Positions 53,806-62,275 of a DNA stretch of 64,000 bases are shown one piece after another (positions within the stretch are counted from its first letter, which is position 1; every line of letters begins with the position of its first letter). Below the pieces are notes generated by a model. It saw nothing but the letters and a program-made list of their open reading frames with translations, ran no database searches and was not told where the DNA came from. The position numbers and the translations under genes are program-made. The stretch comes from Microbulbifer sp. GL-2. GTDB lineage: Bacteria > Pseudomonadota > Gammaproteobacteria > Pseudomonadales > Cellvibrionaceae. The stretch covers positions 1,491,001-1,555,000 of the forward strand of contig NZ_AP019807.1 of assembly GCF_007183175.1 (NCBI RefSeq). The letters run 5' to 3'.

Positions 53806-53872
53806 CCGCGGCCTTCGCAGCGCGTAGCTCCGTCTGACCCGGCTTTGTGCCGGACCGGAGTCCAGGCCGCGG
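53806..53872 (+). promoter_or_regulatory. Structured 5' leader of rpmH
   Basis: CCGCGGCCT (53806-53814) is the exact reverse complement of AGGCCGCGG (53864-53872). Inside are further pairable blocks: CTCCG with CGGAG, and CCGGC-TTTGT-GCCGG. The result is a long branched or extended hairpin ending 51 bp before the rpmH start. It could control rpmH-rnpA expression. Confidence 0.6.
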
Positions 53873-53923
53873 CCGGGGATGGTCCCGAGAAATTTCGAAC
53901 ACAAAGTCTCAGGTAGCAAGACT

Positions 53924-54058
53924 ATGAAACGCACATTTCAACCCAGCAACTTGAAGCGCAAGCGCACTCACGGTTTCCGCGCTCGCATGGCAACTAAAAA
54001 CGGCCGTAAAATCCTGGCCCGCCGTCGCGCTAAAGGCCGCAAAGTACTGTCTGCATAA
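53924..54058 (+). CDS. rpmH: 50S ribosomal protein L34
   Basis: 44 residues, very basic, beginning MKRTFQPSNLKRKRTHGFR and ending KGRKVLSA, which is unmistakable L34. It is the first gene of the rightward rpmH-rnpA-yidD-yidC cluster; rnpA starts 32 bp later. Confidence 0.99.
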   Translation: MKRTFQPSNLKRKRTHGFRARMATKNGRKILARRRAKGRKVLSA

Positions 54059-54090
54059 GATTTCTCCTCTTTTTTTAGAGATATCTATTT

Positions 54091-54477
54091 ATGCAGCAGG
54101 CGCGCAGCAGCTTCGGATTTGCCAAGACGCTGCGCCTGCTGAATGCGGCGCAGTACAGCAAGGTTTTCAATGAAAACCTTGTGCGCGCCGCGCATCCTCA
54201 TTTTCTGATCCTCGCCCGTCCCAATGGGTTGGAGCACCCGCGCCTCGGTTTGGTAATCGCCAAAAAGCATGTGCGCAATGCCACCGACCGCAATCAAATC
54301 AAACGCATTACCCGTGAGACCTTCCGCCTGCTGCAACATGAATTGCCGCCGCTGGATGCTGTGGTTCTCGCACGCCCGGGGGTCGCAGATCTGGATAAGG
54401 CCGCTCTGGCGAAGCAGCTCAACAAACTTTGGCGCAAACTGGCCAAGCGTGCGCAACAGCCACAGCAAAAGACATGA
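54091..54477 (+). CDS. rnpA: Ribonuclease P protein component
   Basis: Basic protein cofactor of RNase P, which matures tRNA 5' ends. Length is 128 aa. The RNR motif region LGLVIAKKHVRNATDRNQIKR is present, as is the phenylalanine-rich N-terminal SFGFAKTLRLL. Its stop codon overlaps the yidD start (ATGA). Confidence 0.97.
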   Translation: MQQARSSFGFAKTLRLLNAAQYSKVFNENLVRAAHPHFLILARPNGLEHPRLGLVIAKKHVRNATDRNQIKRITRETFRLLQHELPPLDAVVLARPGVADLDKAALAKQLNKLWRKLAKRAQQPQQKT

Positions 54478-54707
54478 AGTGGCTGCTGATCAAGCTGATT
54501 CACGCATACCGCTACCTGGCCAGTCCTTGGGTAGGCAACCAGTGTCGCTTTTACCCAACATGTTCCCGATACTCCGAAGAGGCTATTGAAACCCACGGAG
54601 CTATAAAGGGGGGTTATTTAACGGTGCGTCGCCTTATAAAATGCCACCCCTGGCACCCTGGTGGGCTGGACCCGGTCCCCCCCGCCAGACACAAAAACAC
54701 TCTCTAG
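54474..54707 (+). CDS. yidD: Membrane protein insertion efficiency factor YidD
   Basis: 77 residues. The conserved core CRFYPTCSRYSEEAIETHG followed by KCHPWHPGGLDPVP defines YidD, a small inner-face membrane-associated protein that aids YidC. The start ATG at 54474 overlaps the rnpA stop codon by 4 bp; upstream in-frame codons are ignored for that reason. Confidence 0.96.
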   Translation: MKWLLIKLIHAYRYLASPWVGNQCRFYPTCSRYSEEAIETHGAIKGGYLTVRRLIKCHPWHPGGLDPVPPARHKNTL

Positions 54708-54715
54708 GTATTAAG

Positions 54716-56386
54716 ATGGATTGGCAACGCTATACGCTGGCTGGCGGAATCATCGCAGTTCTCCTGGCACTTATTTTCCAGTGGAACGCATTTCAAGAGC
54801 AGCACACTCCTGAACTAGACCGCGAAACCGTAGTGCAGACTGGCGGCGAAACCATCAGTCAACCTCCCACTGAGGCCGCCAGCAGTAGTAGCAGCGATAT
54901 ACCGCAACTACAAGCACAAGCGCCTAGTGCCACTGAAACACAGAGTAAACAGGGCCAGCTCGTCAGTGTGACCACCGATGTCTTCGATATCCTGATAAAT
55001 CCCTTCGGCGGTGATATCGTCAAAGTCGCCCTGCGCGACTTCCAGGAGAAACTTGACACCCCGGATCAGCCACTCATCCTGTTAAACCAGACGCGCAACC
55101 ACACCTACATCGCCCAAAGTGGTCTTATCGGCAGAAATGGAACTGATCGCAGCACTACCGACAGACCGCTCTTTAAAGTGGAAAAAACCGAATACGCGAT
55201 GGTCGAGGGGGATGACACCTTGGTTGTGGACCTCACCCTGCAACAGGATGGTGCCAATATTACCAAGCGCTTCACATTCAAGCGCGGTGACTACCTAATA
55301 CAGGTAGCCTATCTGGTGGATAACACCAGCGACAAGCCCTGGTCTGCCGCCCTATATGGTCAAATTAAACGCGATACCAGTGAGCCCGTCACCGACACCG
55401 GTTTTGGTATGTCGCCTTTCCTCGGCGCCGCGATGCGTACCAACGAACAAAATTACTTTAAGCAGGATTTCGAAGAGATTGCTGAGTCCCCCACCGACGA
55501 GAAAGTTGAAGGTGGTTGGGTCGCTATGGTGCAACACTACTTCCTCAGTGCTTGGGTCCCCCCCCAAAACGAACGCAACACCTTTCAGCTGAAAGAGCTA
55601 TCCAATGGACTGTTTGGCATGAGCTTTACAACGCCAGCCAAACAAATCCCCGCCGCTACCCAGGGAGAGCTGACAGCTTCTTTCTATGCGGGTCCGAAAG
55701 ATGTCTACCGACTGGAAGAAATCTCCCCCGGCCTCGACCTGACGGTCGACTACGGCTGGCTGTGGTGGATTGCCAAGCCGCTGTTCCGCGTACTGCACTT
55801 TATCCAAGAGCACATTGTCAGCAACTGGGGCTGGGCAATTATCCTACTCACCGTCTTTATCAAGACACTGTTGCTACCCCTGTCTGCTGCTGGCACTAAA
55901 TCCATGGCGCGTATGCGCAAATTTGCACCGCAGATGAAAAAACTGCAGGAGCAGTACAAGGATAACCGACAGAAGCTGGCGGAAGAGACCATGAAGCTCT
56001 ACCGCCGCGAGAAGATCAACCCGATGGGTGGCTGCCTGCCTATCCTGCTGCAGATGCCGGTCTTTATCGCCCTTTACTGGATGCTGACCGAGACCGTTGA
56101 GCTGCGACACGCACCCTGGATCTTCTGGATTCATGATCTGTCGGCAAAAGACCCTTACTTCATCCTGCCGGTTTTGATGGGTGCATCCATGTGGTTTATG
56201 CAAAAACTGAACCCCGCACCCACCGATCCGACCCAGGCGCGTATCATGCAGTTAATGCCGGTGATGATGACTGTGTTCTTCCTGTGGTTCCCAGCTGGCC
56301 TGGTACTTTACTGGATTGCCAATAACCTGATCACCATTAGCCAGACCTGGTATATCAACAAACAAGTGGATGCCGGAAAGTACTGA
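54716..56386 (+). CDS. yidC: Membrane protein insertase YidC
   Basis: Inserts and folds inner-membrane proteins, alone or with Sec. Length is 556 aa (E. coli 548). An N-terminal helix (MDWQRYTLAGGIIAVLLALIF) is followed by a large periplasmic beta-domain (~60-340) and the conserved five-helix C-terminal region beginning near WWIAKPLF, with MKKLQEQYKDNRQKLAEETMKLY forming the cytosolic hairpin. The ATG at 54716 is 8 bp after yidD. Confidence 0.97.
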   Translation: MDWQRYTLAGGIIAVLLALIFQWNAFQEQHTPELDRETVVQTGGETISQPPTEAASSSSSDIPQLQAQAPSATETQSKQGQLVSVTTDVFDILINPFGGDIVKVALRDFQEKLDTPDQPLILLNQTRNHTYIAQSGLIGRNGTDRSTTDRPLFKVEKTEYAMVEGDDTLVVDLTLQQDGANITKRFTFKRGDYLIQVAYLVDNTSDKPWSAALYGQIKRDTSEPVTDTGFGMSPFLGAAMRTNEQNYFKQDFEEIAESPTDEKVEGGWVAMVQHYFLSAWVPPQNERNTFQLKELSNGLFGMSFTTPAKQIPAATQGELTASFYAGPKDVYRLEEISPGLDLTVDYGWLWWIAKPLFRVLHFIQEHIVSNWGWAIILLTVFIKTLLLPLSAAGTKSMARMRKFAPQMKKLQEQYKDNRQKLAEETMKLYRREKINPMGGCLPILLQMPVFIALYWMLTETVELRHAPWIFWIHDLSAKDPYFILPVLMGASMWFMQKLNPAPTDPTQARIMQLMPVMMTVFFLWFPAGLVLYWIANNLITISQTWYINKQVDAGKY

Positions 56387-56411
56387 TCAATCCGCAACAA
56401 GTACGATAAAC

Positions 56412-56435
56412 AAAGGGCCGCAAAGCGGCCCTTTT
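56412..56435 (+). terminator. Terminator after yidC
   Basis: Perfect 10-bp arms, AAAGGGCCGC (56412-56421) and GCGGCCCTTT (56425-56434), with an AAA loop and a short T-run. It separates yidC from mnmE, which starts 26 bp later. Confidence 0.75.
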
Positions 56436-56460
56436 CCGTTCCGTCGAGTAAACTCAGCCG

Positions 56461-57837
56461 ATGACACAGCAAAGCCTCAATCGCGATACCATCGTCGCCG
56501 TCGCCACAGCACCTGGGCGCGGCGGTATTGGCGTAATCCGCCTATCAGGCAACAATGCCCAGCATATCGCCCAAAAGATCTGTGGAGAAAAGCCCCTCAA
56601 ACCGCGCTATGCACACTACCGCGACTTTATCCACAAAGAGCAATTGATCGACCAGGGCCTGGCCCTGTTCTTCCCCAATCCCAACTCTTTTACCGGTGAG
56701 GATGTGGTAGAGATACAGGGTCATGGGGGCCCGGTAATTCTCGACCAACTGCTACACGCAGCCATTGAACTGGGAGCGCGCCAAGCGCGCCCCGGTGAGT
56801 TTTCCGAACGCGCCTTCCTAAACGACAAAATGGACCTGACCCAGGCCGAGGCTATCGCCGACCTGATTGATGCCGGCAGTGCCCAAGCGGCACTCAATGC
56901 CATGCGTTCGCTACAGGGGGCTTTTTCCGAAAAAATCGAAGATCTTGTAGAAAACCTCACTCACCTGCGAATTTTTGTAGAGGCGGCTATCGACTTCCCC
57001 GAAGAGGAAATCGACTTTCTTGCAGATGGCAAGGTTGCCTCAGATATCGAGACCCTGCAGGCACAAATGACCAGTGTGGAAGCTCAGGCCCGCCAAGGTG
57101 CCATTATGCGCGAGGGGATGCGTGTGGCCATTGCCGGGCGCCCCAATGCCGGCAAATCCAGCCTGCTCAATGCCTTGGCCGGACATGAAGCCGCCATCGT
57201 CACGGACATCGCCGGTACTACCAGGGATGTGTTACGTGAACATATCCACATTGATGGCATGCCACTGCAATTCGCCGATACCGCAGGATTGCGCGATGCA
57301 CCCGACAGGGTCGAGCAAATCGGCATAGAACGCGCCTGGGAGGAAATTCACCAAGCCGACCGGGTATTGCTGGTTATGGACGCCGAGCAACTGCACTCCC
57401 TGAATCCCGCTGAAGCCTGGCCAGAGTTTACCAGCCGTTTAGCGGATCAAAGTAAGCTCACCTTGGTGCTAAATAAAATTGATCTCACTGATTACAATGC
57501 CGGCTTACAGGCACATACCGAGGGTGTACCGGTGATCGCCATCAGTGCCAAAACCGGTGCAGGACTGGATGCCCTGAAACAACATTTAAAGCAGAGTATT
57601 GGTTTCAGTGGCGCATCAGAAGGTAACTTCAGTGCTAGACGCCGCCACCTAGAGGCGCTGAATCGCGCTCAAGCATTTATCGACCAGGGAGCGCAGCAAT
57701 TACACGCCAACGGAGCCGGCGAATTGCTCGCTGAGGATCTACGCCGGGCCCAACAAGAGCTGGGGGAGATCACCGGCACCGTCAGTGCTGACGATTTACT
57801 GGGCAAGATCTTTGGCAGCTTCTGTATCGGAAAATAG
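56461..57837 (+). CDS. mnmE: tRNA uridine-5-carboxymethylaminomethyl modification GTPase MnmE
   Basis: With MnmG it builds cmnm5U34 in tRNA. Length is 458 aa (E. coli 454). The N-terminal THF-binding domain (DTIVAVATAPGRGGIGVIRLSG) precedes the inserted G domain with GRPNAGKSS, DIAGTTRD, DTAGLRD and NKID, and the C-terminus ends in the catalytic FCIGK. Its partner mnmG follows after an 888-bp gap, although the two are often adjacent elsewhere. Confidence 0.98.
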   Translation: MTQQSLNRDTIVAVATAPGRGGIGVIRLSGNNAQHIAQKICGEKPLKPRYAHYRDFIHKEQLIDQGLALFFPNPNSFTGEDVVEIQGHGGPVILDQLLHAAIELGARQARPGEFSERAFLNDKMDLTQAEAIADLIDAGSAQAALNAMRSLQGAFSEKIEDLVENLTHLRIFVEAAIDFPEEEIDFLADGKVASDIETLQAQMTSVEAQARQGAIMREGMRVAIAGRPNAGKSSLLNALAGHEAAIVTDIAGTTRDVLREHIHIDGMPLQFADTAGLRDAPDRVEQIGIERAWEEIHQADRVLLVMDAEQLHSLNPAEAWPEFTSRLADQSKLTLVLNKIDLTDYNAGLQAHTEGVPVIAISAKTGAGLDALKQHLKQSIGFSGASEGNFSARRRHLEALNRAQAFIDQGAQQLHANGAGELLAEDLRRAQQELGEITGTVSADDLLGKIFGSFCIGK

Positions 57838-57871
57838 ATAACTATCAACTTATCGGCAGATTATTCAATAT

Positions 57872-57898
57872 GGGGAGGTTTTTAAACGCTCCCCCACT
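57872..57898 (+). terminator. Terminator-like hairpin after mnmE
   Basis: GGGGAG (57872-57877) pairs with CTCCCC (57889-57894) around an 11-nt loop. A short CACTTTT follows. It lies 34 bp beyond the mnmE stop codon. Confidence 0.5.
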
Positions 57899-58086
57899 TT
57901 TCCACTGGTTTACCCCTCCCCCATAGTTCAGCACAAGTTTCACACCCCCTGTACACAGGAAGAGCTCATATCTGTTAGAAAGCTCTACTTCCATCCCCAG
58001 CTTTCCAGACGTTTTTCCCCATTTACAACAGATCCTGTTGGGCTCAATTCCGGTCTCATCGAGTTTAATCCCATGAATTTTATACA

Positions 58087-58111
58087 TGTCCACGGGGATT
58101 TCCCGTGGACA
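58087..58111. repeat. Perfect inverted repeat upstream of mnmG
   Basis: TGTCCACGGG (58087-58096) and CCCGTGGACA (58102-58111) flank a 5-bp spacer. There is no T-run, so it is not a usual terminator. It does not fit parS. Confidence 0.7.
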
Positions 58112-58724
58112 AATCTATTATTGCTAGCCCCACCGCAAACCCACACGACATTTACCTATATATACACAGTCTTATACATAACTTCTGATTACCCACAGGT
58201 ATCCCCCAGGGAAACGGCTAACCACGCACAACTGTTAGCCAAAAAAATACCATTGTGGGCAAAAAAGGGGATAAGCGCCTGTAAAGCACAGCAATCTTAT
58301 GATGATAACTTTGTTAAAAACTGGACTCATGCAAAGTTGTCCCAAGTTTCCACAGAGCCATACCGCACTTGCCCCCCTTCCACCAAGGGGTTCAAGGTGT
58401 GCTTATACTTATTCTAAATCATTGAAATTAAAGTACTTTTTCAATCTATACCGAATTTCGACGAAGCTAATAAAAACAATAGATTTAAATAACTCTATCT
58501 AAGAGATATATTCATTCATTAATAATGAACAATCAGTAACGGGCTTCAGATTAAAGAAAGTAACGAAAGCAGATTGAGGCGACAGCTGATAGGCTTAACT
58601 TGAATTGAAAGAGTCCAGAGACAGCTGAAGAAACAAAACGAAATTTGCTGTTCACAGGCAATTGCTGAGGAGCGTACACTGACTATAAAATGTGCGCCCA
58701 AAGTTGTAACCAGTAGCTGCCACC

Positions 58725-60614
58725 ATGGATTTCCCAAAAACATATGACGTGATCGTGATCGGTGGAGGACATGCCGGTACAGAGGCCTCCCTCGCAGCCG
58801 CGCGTATGGGGGCTTCCACCCTGCTTTTGACGCACAATATCGAGACACTGGGACAAATGTCCTGCAACCCAGCCATCGGTGGTATTGGTAAGAGCCACCT
58901 GGTCAAGGAGGTCGATGCTCTTGGTGGCGCTATGGCCGAGGCAACGGATCTTGGCGGTATCCAGTTCCGCATACTTAATGCTCGCAAAGGTCCAGCTGTA
59001 CGGGCCACCCGCGCCCAAGCCGACAGGGCCCTTTATCGTGCCGCGATCCGCTCCATTCTTGAGGAACAGGAAAACCTGGAGATCTTCCAGCAAGCTGCCG
59101 ATGACCTGATCGTCGAGGGTGAAAGGGTCGCTGGTGTGGTCACTAATGCTGGAGTGCGCTTTCACGCCAAGACCGTGGTACTGACAGCTGGCACCTTCCT
59201 CGGTGGCCGAATTCATATCGGCCTGGATAACCATGCCGGTGGCCGTGCGGGAGATCCCCCCTCCATCGCATTGGCGGACCGCCTGCGCGAGTTACCTTTC
59301 CGTGTCGACCGCTTGAAAACGGGCACTCCGCCGCGTATCGATGCACGGTCGGTGGATTTTAGTGGGTTGGAGGAGCAATGGGGGGACAGCCCCACTCCTG
59401 TAATGTCCTACCTCGGTAACCGAGAACAACATCCACGTCAGGTCTGCTGCTGGATTACCCATACAAACTCCCGCACCCACGAAATTATCCAGGGTGGACT
59501 CGATCGCTCGCCTATGTATTCCGGAGTGATTGAGGGAATTGGTCCGCGCTATTGTCCGTCTATTGAAGACAAGGTGCACCGCTTTGCCGACAAGGACAGC
59601 CATCAGGTATTTGTCGAGCCCGAGGGACTGACCACCAACGAACTGTACCCCAATGGTATTTCCACCAGCCTGCCCTTCGATGTACAGATTGAACTGGTGC
59701 ACTCTATCAAAGGGTTTGAGCAGGCTCATATCACCCGCCCGGGCTACGCGATCGAGTACGATTTCTTCGACCCGCGTGACCTTCTTTCCTCCCTGCAGAC
59801 CAAATTTATCCAGGGACTCTACTTTGCCGGGCAGATCAATGGCACCACCGGTTATGAAGAAGCCGCCGCCCAGGGGCTCTTGGCTGGCGCCAATGCCGCC
59901 CTGCAAGCGCAAGAGCGTGAAGCCTGGTCACCGCGTCGGGATCAGGCCTATTTGGGCGTGCTGGTGGATGACCTGATCACAAGTGGCACCAAAGAACCCT
60001 ACCGTATGTTTACCAGCCGTGCTGAATACCGCCTACTACTGCGGGAGGATAATGCCGACCTGCGCCTCACCGAGAAAGGCCGGGAGCTGGGCCTGGTGAA
60101 CGATTTGCGCTGGGCCGCGTTTAGTGAAAAACAGGAGTCTATCGCCCGCGAAACACAGCGCTTACGGGATACTTGGGTGCACCCGAAAACACCACAGGCC
60201 GCTTCGGTGGAAGCCAAGCTGCCACAGCCGCTGGCGCGGGAGTACAGTCTTATGGACCTGCTGCGTCGCCCGGAGCTGGGTTATAGAGATGTGGCTGGTT
60301 TGAAGGGAGAGCCTGTAACTGACGAACAGGTTGCCGAGCAGGTGGAAATCTCGGCTAAATACGCCGGCTATATCGACCGCCAGCGAGAGGAAATTGAGAG
60401 GCTGCAGGCCTACGAAGACACCCCGATACCGGCAGATTTTGACTACAGCGATATTTCCGGTCTATCTAATGAGGTCAAGCAAAAGCTTGGAGAGACTCGC
60501 CCGGATACGCTGGCGCGTGCCTCGCGAATCCCCGGGGTCACTCCGGCCTCGATATCCCTGCTGCTGATCCAGTTGAAAAAGCGTGGGTTGCTCACTCGCA
60601 AGAAAGTGGTCTGA
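58725..60614 (+). CDS. mnmG: tRNA uridine-5-carboxymethylaminomethyl modification enzyme MnmG
   Basis: FAD-dependent partner of MnmE (formerly GidA). Length is 629 aa (E. coli 629). The FAD-binding VIGGGHAGTEAS at the N-terminus, GQMSCNPAIGGIGKSHLVKE, TGTFLGGRIHIG, the PR-containing RLKTGTPPRI and YCPSIEDKV are all conserved. The C-terminal helical domain binding MnmE is present. A hairpin separates it from rsmG. Confidence 0.98.
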   Translation: MDFPKTYDVIVIGGGHAGTEASLAAARMGASTLLLTHNIETLGQMSCNPAIGGIGKSHLVKEVDALGGAMAEATDLGGIQFRILNARKGPAVRATRAQADRALYRAAIRSILEEQENLEIFQQAADDLIVEGERVAGVVTNAGVRFHAKTVVLTAGTFLGGRIHIGLDNHAGGRAGDPPSIALADRLRELPFRVDRLKTGTPPRIDARSVDFSGLEEQWGDSPTPVMSYLGNREQHPRQVCCWITHTNSRTHEIIQGGLDRSPMYSGVIEGIGPRYCPSIEDKVHRFADKDSHQVFVEPEGLTTNELYPNGISTSLPFDVQIELVHSIKGFEQAHITRPGYAIEYDFFDPRDLLSSLQTKFIQGLYFAGQINGTTGYEEAAAQGLLAGANAALQAQEREAWSPRRDQAYLGVLVDDLITSGTKEPYRMFTSRAEYRLLLREDNADLRLTEKGRELGLVNDLRWAAFSEKQESIARETQRLRDTWVHPKTPQAASVEAKLPQPLAREYSLMDLLRRPELGYRDVAGLKGEPVTDEQVAEQVEISAKYAGYIDRQREEIERLQAYEDTPIPADFDYSDISGLSNEVKQKLGETRPDTLARASRIPGVTPASISLLLIQLKKRGLLTRKKVV

Positions 60615-60635
60615 TTGAATTGTCCACAGGGTGTC

Positions 60636-60670
60636 CCGCGAAGCCCTGTAGGGGCTTTTAGGTTTCGCGG
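60636..60670 (+). terminator. Nested hairpin between mnmG and rsmG
   Basis: The outer stem CCGCGAA (60636-60642) pairs with TTCGCGG (60664-60670). An inner stem AGCCC/GGGCT (60642-60646, 60652-60656) is followed by TTT. The two stems compete, so it may be a weak terminator. Confidence 0.5.
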
Positions 60671-60702
60671 TATTACTGGGGGAAGCAGTTATTTCTCTGC
60701 AA

Positions 60703-61332
60703 GTGGAACAGTTTCGCCCGCGCCTGTTGCAGGCCGCGGCGCAAATGTCAGTGGCGCTAGGTGAGAGTCAGCAGGACCGACTGCTGCAATATCTCGCACT
60801 CTTTGCCCGCTGGAACAGCGCTTACAATCTGTCGGCGATTCGTGACCCGTCACAGATGCTGGAGCGCCATATAATCGACAGTCTCAGTGTGGTAAACCTT
60901 TGTGGTGAGGGGGCTCTGATTGACGTCGGTAGTGGCGGCGGGCTGCCGGGTATCCCGCTGGCAATTATCCACCCAGAGCGATCAATTACTCTCTTGGACA
61001 GCAATGGCAAGAAAACCCGCTTTCTGTTCCAGGTGGCCAGCACCCTGCCGCTGCCCAATGTGACGGTAGTGAATGAGCGAGTTGAATCCTATGTACCGGA
61101 ACAGCTCTTTACCGGCGTAGTATCCAGGGCTTTTGCCTCTATTGTGGATATGCTCGATGGCAGCGAACACATGCTGGCACCGGGTGGTCGCTTTTACGCA
61201 ATGAAAGGCAAGCTCCCGGAGGATGAGTTGAGCGCTTTGCCAAAAGGCATTAAGGTCGAGCAGGTACACCAGTTACTGGTGCCGGGTTGTGATGCAGAGC
61301 GCCACCTGATTGAGCTCAGCCGCTCAGAATAA
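60703..61332 (+). CDS. rsmG: 16S rRNA (guanine-527-N7)-methyltransferase
   Basis: SAM-dependent enzyme making m7G527. Length is 209 aa (E. coli 207). It has RHIIDSLSV, the SAM motif LIDVGSGGGLPGIPLAI, VSRAFASI and FYAMKGKLPEDE. The likely start is GTG at 60703. The nearest purine-rich run, GGGGGAAG, is 18 bp upstream, so a few more N-terminal codons from a rare start are possible. Genetically linked to mnmG in many bacteria. Confidence 0.95.
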   Translation: MEQFRPRLLQAAAQMSVALGESQQDRLLQYLALFARWNSAYNLSAIRDPSQMLERHIIDSLSVVNLCGEGALIDVGSGGGLPGIPLAIIHPERSITLLDSNGKKTRFLFQVASTLPLPNVTVVNERVESYVPEQLFTGVVSRAFASIVDMLDGSEHMLAPGGRFYAMKGKLPEDELSALPKGIKVEQVHQLLVPGCDAERHLIELSRSE

Positions 61333-61453
61333 ACGAACACTGGGCTGCTCTTGAGCAGTTCCAACCGCTTCCTGCGGAAATGCAATAGCCATTACTACCT
61401 GTGGGTACAGGCGTCGGGGCATAATCACCCGGAAACTATAAAGGACCAGAACC

Positions 61454-62263
61454 TTGAGCAAGATACTTGCTGTGGCCAACCAGAAAGGCGGTGTTGGTAA
61501 GACCACCACCTGCGTTAACCTGGCTGCATCTTTGGTTGCCAATAAACGGCGCGTACTGCTGATCGACCTGGATCCCCAAGGTAATGCCACTATGGGCAGT
61601 GGAGTGGATAAGAGCGGCTTGCAGGTGTCAGGCTACGATGTGCTTGCCGCCGAATTGCCGGTAGAACAGGCAATCGTAACCACCGAAAGCGGTTTTGACC
61701 TGATCCCCGGTAATGGAGATCTGTCCGCGGCTGAAGTGGAGTTGCTCAATCTGGAGGGGCGTGAGTCCCGCTTGCGCCGAGCGCTGGATCCGGTATCCGG
61801 CCGATACGACTATGTAATCATCGATTGCCCGCCCTCGCTGAATATGCTCACGGTCAACGCTCTCTGTGCCGCGCACGGTGTGCTGATTCCCATGCAGTGC
61901 GAGTATTATGCTTTAGAGGGGTTGTCGGCGTTGGTTGATACCATCACCCAGATCCAGCAGGCGGCCAACCCGGACCTTAAGATCGAGGGCATTTTGCGCA
62001 CCATGTACGACCCGCGCAATAGTCTTACCAGTGAAGTGTCTGCGCAGTTACAGGAGTATTTCGGTGAACGTCTTTATCGAACCTGTATCCCACGTAATGT
62101 GCGCCTGGCGGAAGCCCCCAGCTTTGGCAAGCCGGCGCTGGACTACGATCGCCATTCCAAAGGTGCCATCGCCTATCTGGCACTGGCCTGCGAAATCAAT
62201 CGCCGCCATCCCGCCAATCAATCTTCAAACAAGAAAAGCCGCCCTGTAGCGGAAGCGGTATAA
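61454..62263 (+). CDS. parA: Chromosome partitioning ATPase ParA (Soj)
   Basis: Walker-type ATPase that moves ParB-parS complexes. Length is 269 aa. The deviant Walker A KGGVGKTT with the signature lysine is at ~11-18, LIDLDPQGN is the A' motif and VIIDCPPSLN the Walker B. The start is TTG at 61454, decided by AAGGA 8 bp upstream. It is followed after 12 bp by parB. Confidence 0.97.
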   Translation: MSKILAVANQKGGVGKTTTCVNLAASLVANKRRVLLIDLDPQGNATMGSGVDKSGLQVSGYDVLAAELPVEQAIVTTESGFDLIPGNGDLSAAEVELLNLEGRESRLRRALDPVSGRYDYVIIDCPPSLNMLTVNALCAAHGVLIPMQCEYYALEGLSALVDTITQIQQAANPDLKIEGILRTMYDPRNSLTSEVSAQLQEYFGERLYRTCIPRNVRLAEAPSFGKPALDYDRHSKGAIAYLALACEINRRHPANQSSNKKSRPVAEAV

Positions 62264-62275
62264 GGGGTAATTATT

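Larger units (their letters stand above)
57838..58724. other. Long non-coding gap between mnmE and mnmG
   Basis: 887 bp with no credible gene on either strand. It contains a terminator-like hairpin after mnmE (57872-57894), a 10-bp perfect inverted repeat (58087-58111), near-match DnaA boxes (TTACCCACA near 58189, ATATACACA near 58162, GTTTCCACA near 58349) and a very AT-rich 130-bp tract (58415-58545). In E. coli and Vibrio oriC lies beside mnmG, so this is a possible second origin-like region or an undescribed RNA locus. Confidence 0.6.

Noticed and set aside
58087..58111. parS-like palindrome before mnmG
   Set aside because: Arms TGTCCACGGG with a 5-bp spacer do not fit TGTTNCACGTGNAACA.
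58073..58417. 114-aa frame in the mnmE-mnmG gap
   Set aside because: No ribosome-binding site and no coherent composition; it spans the inverted repeat and looks like chance open frame in AT-rich DNA.
57838..58724. Calling the mnmE-mnmG gap the origin outright
   Set aside because: No perfect DnaA box inside it, while the dnaA-rpmH gap has two; kept only as a candidate.
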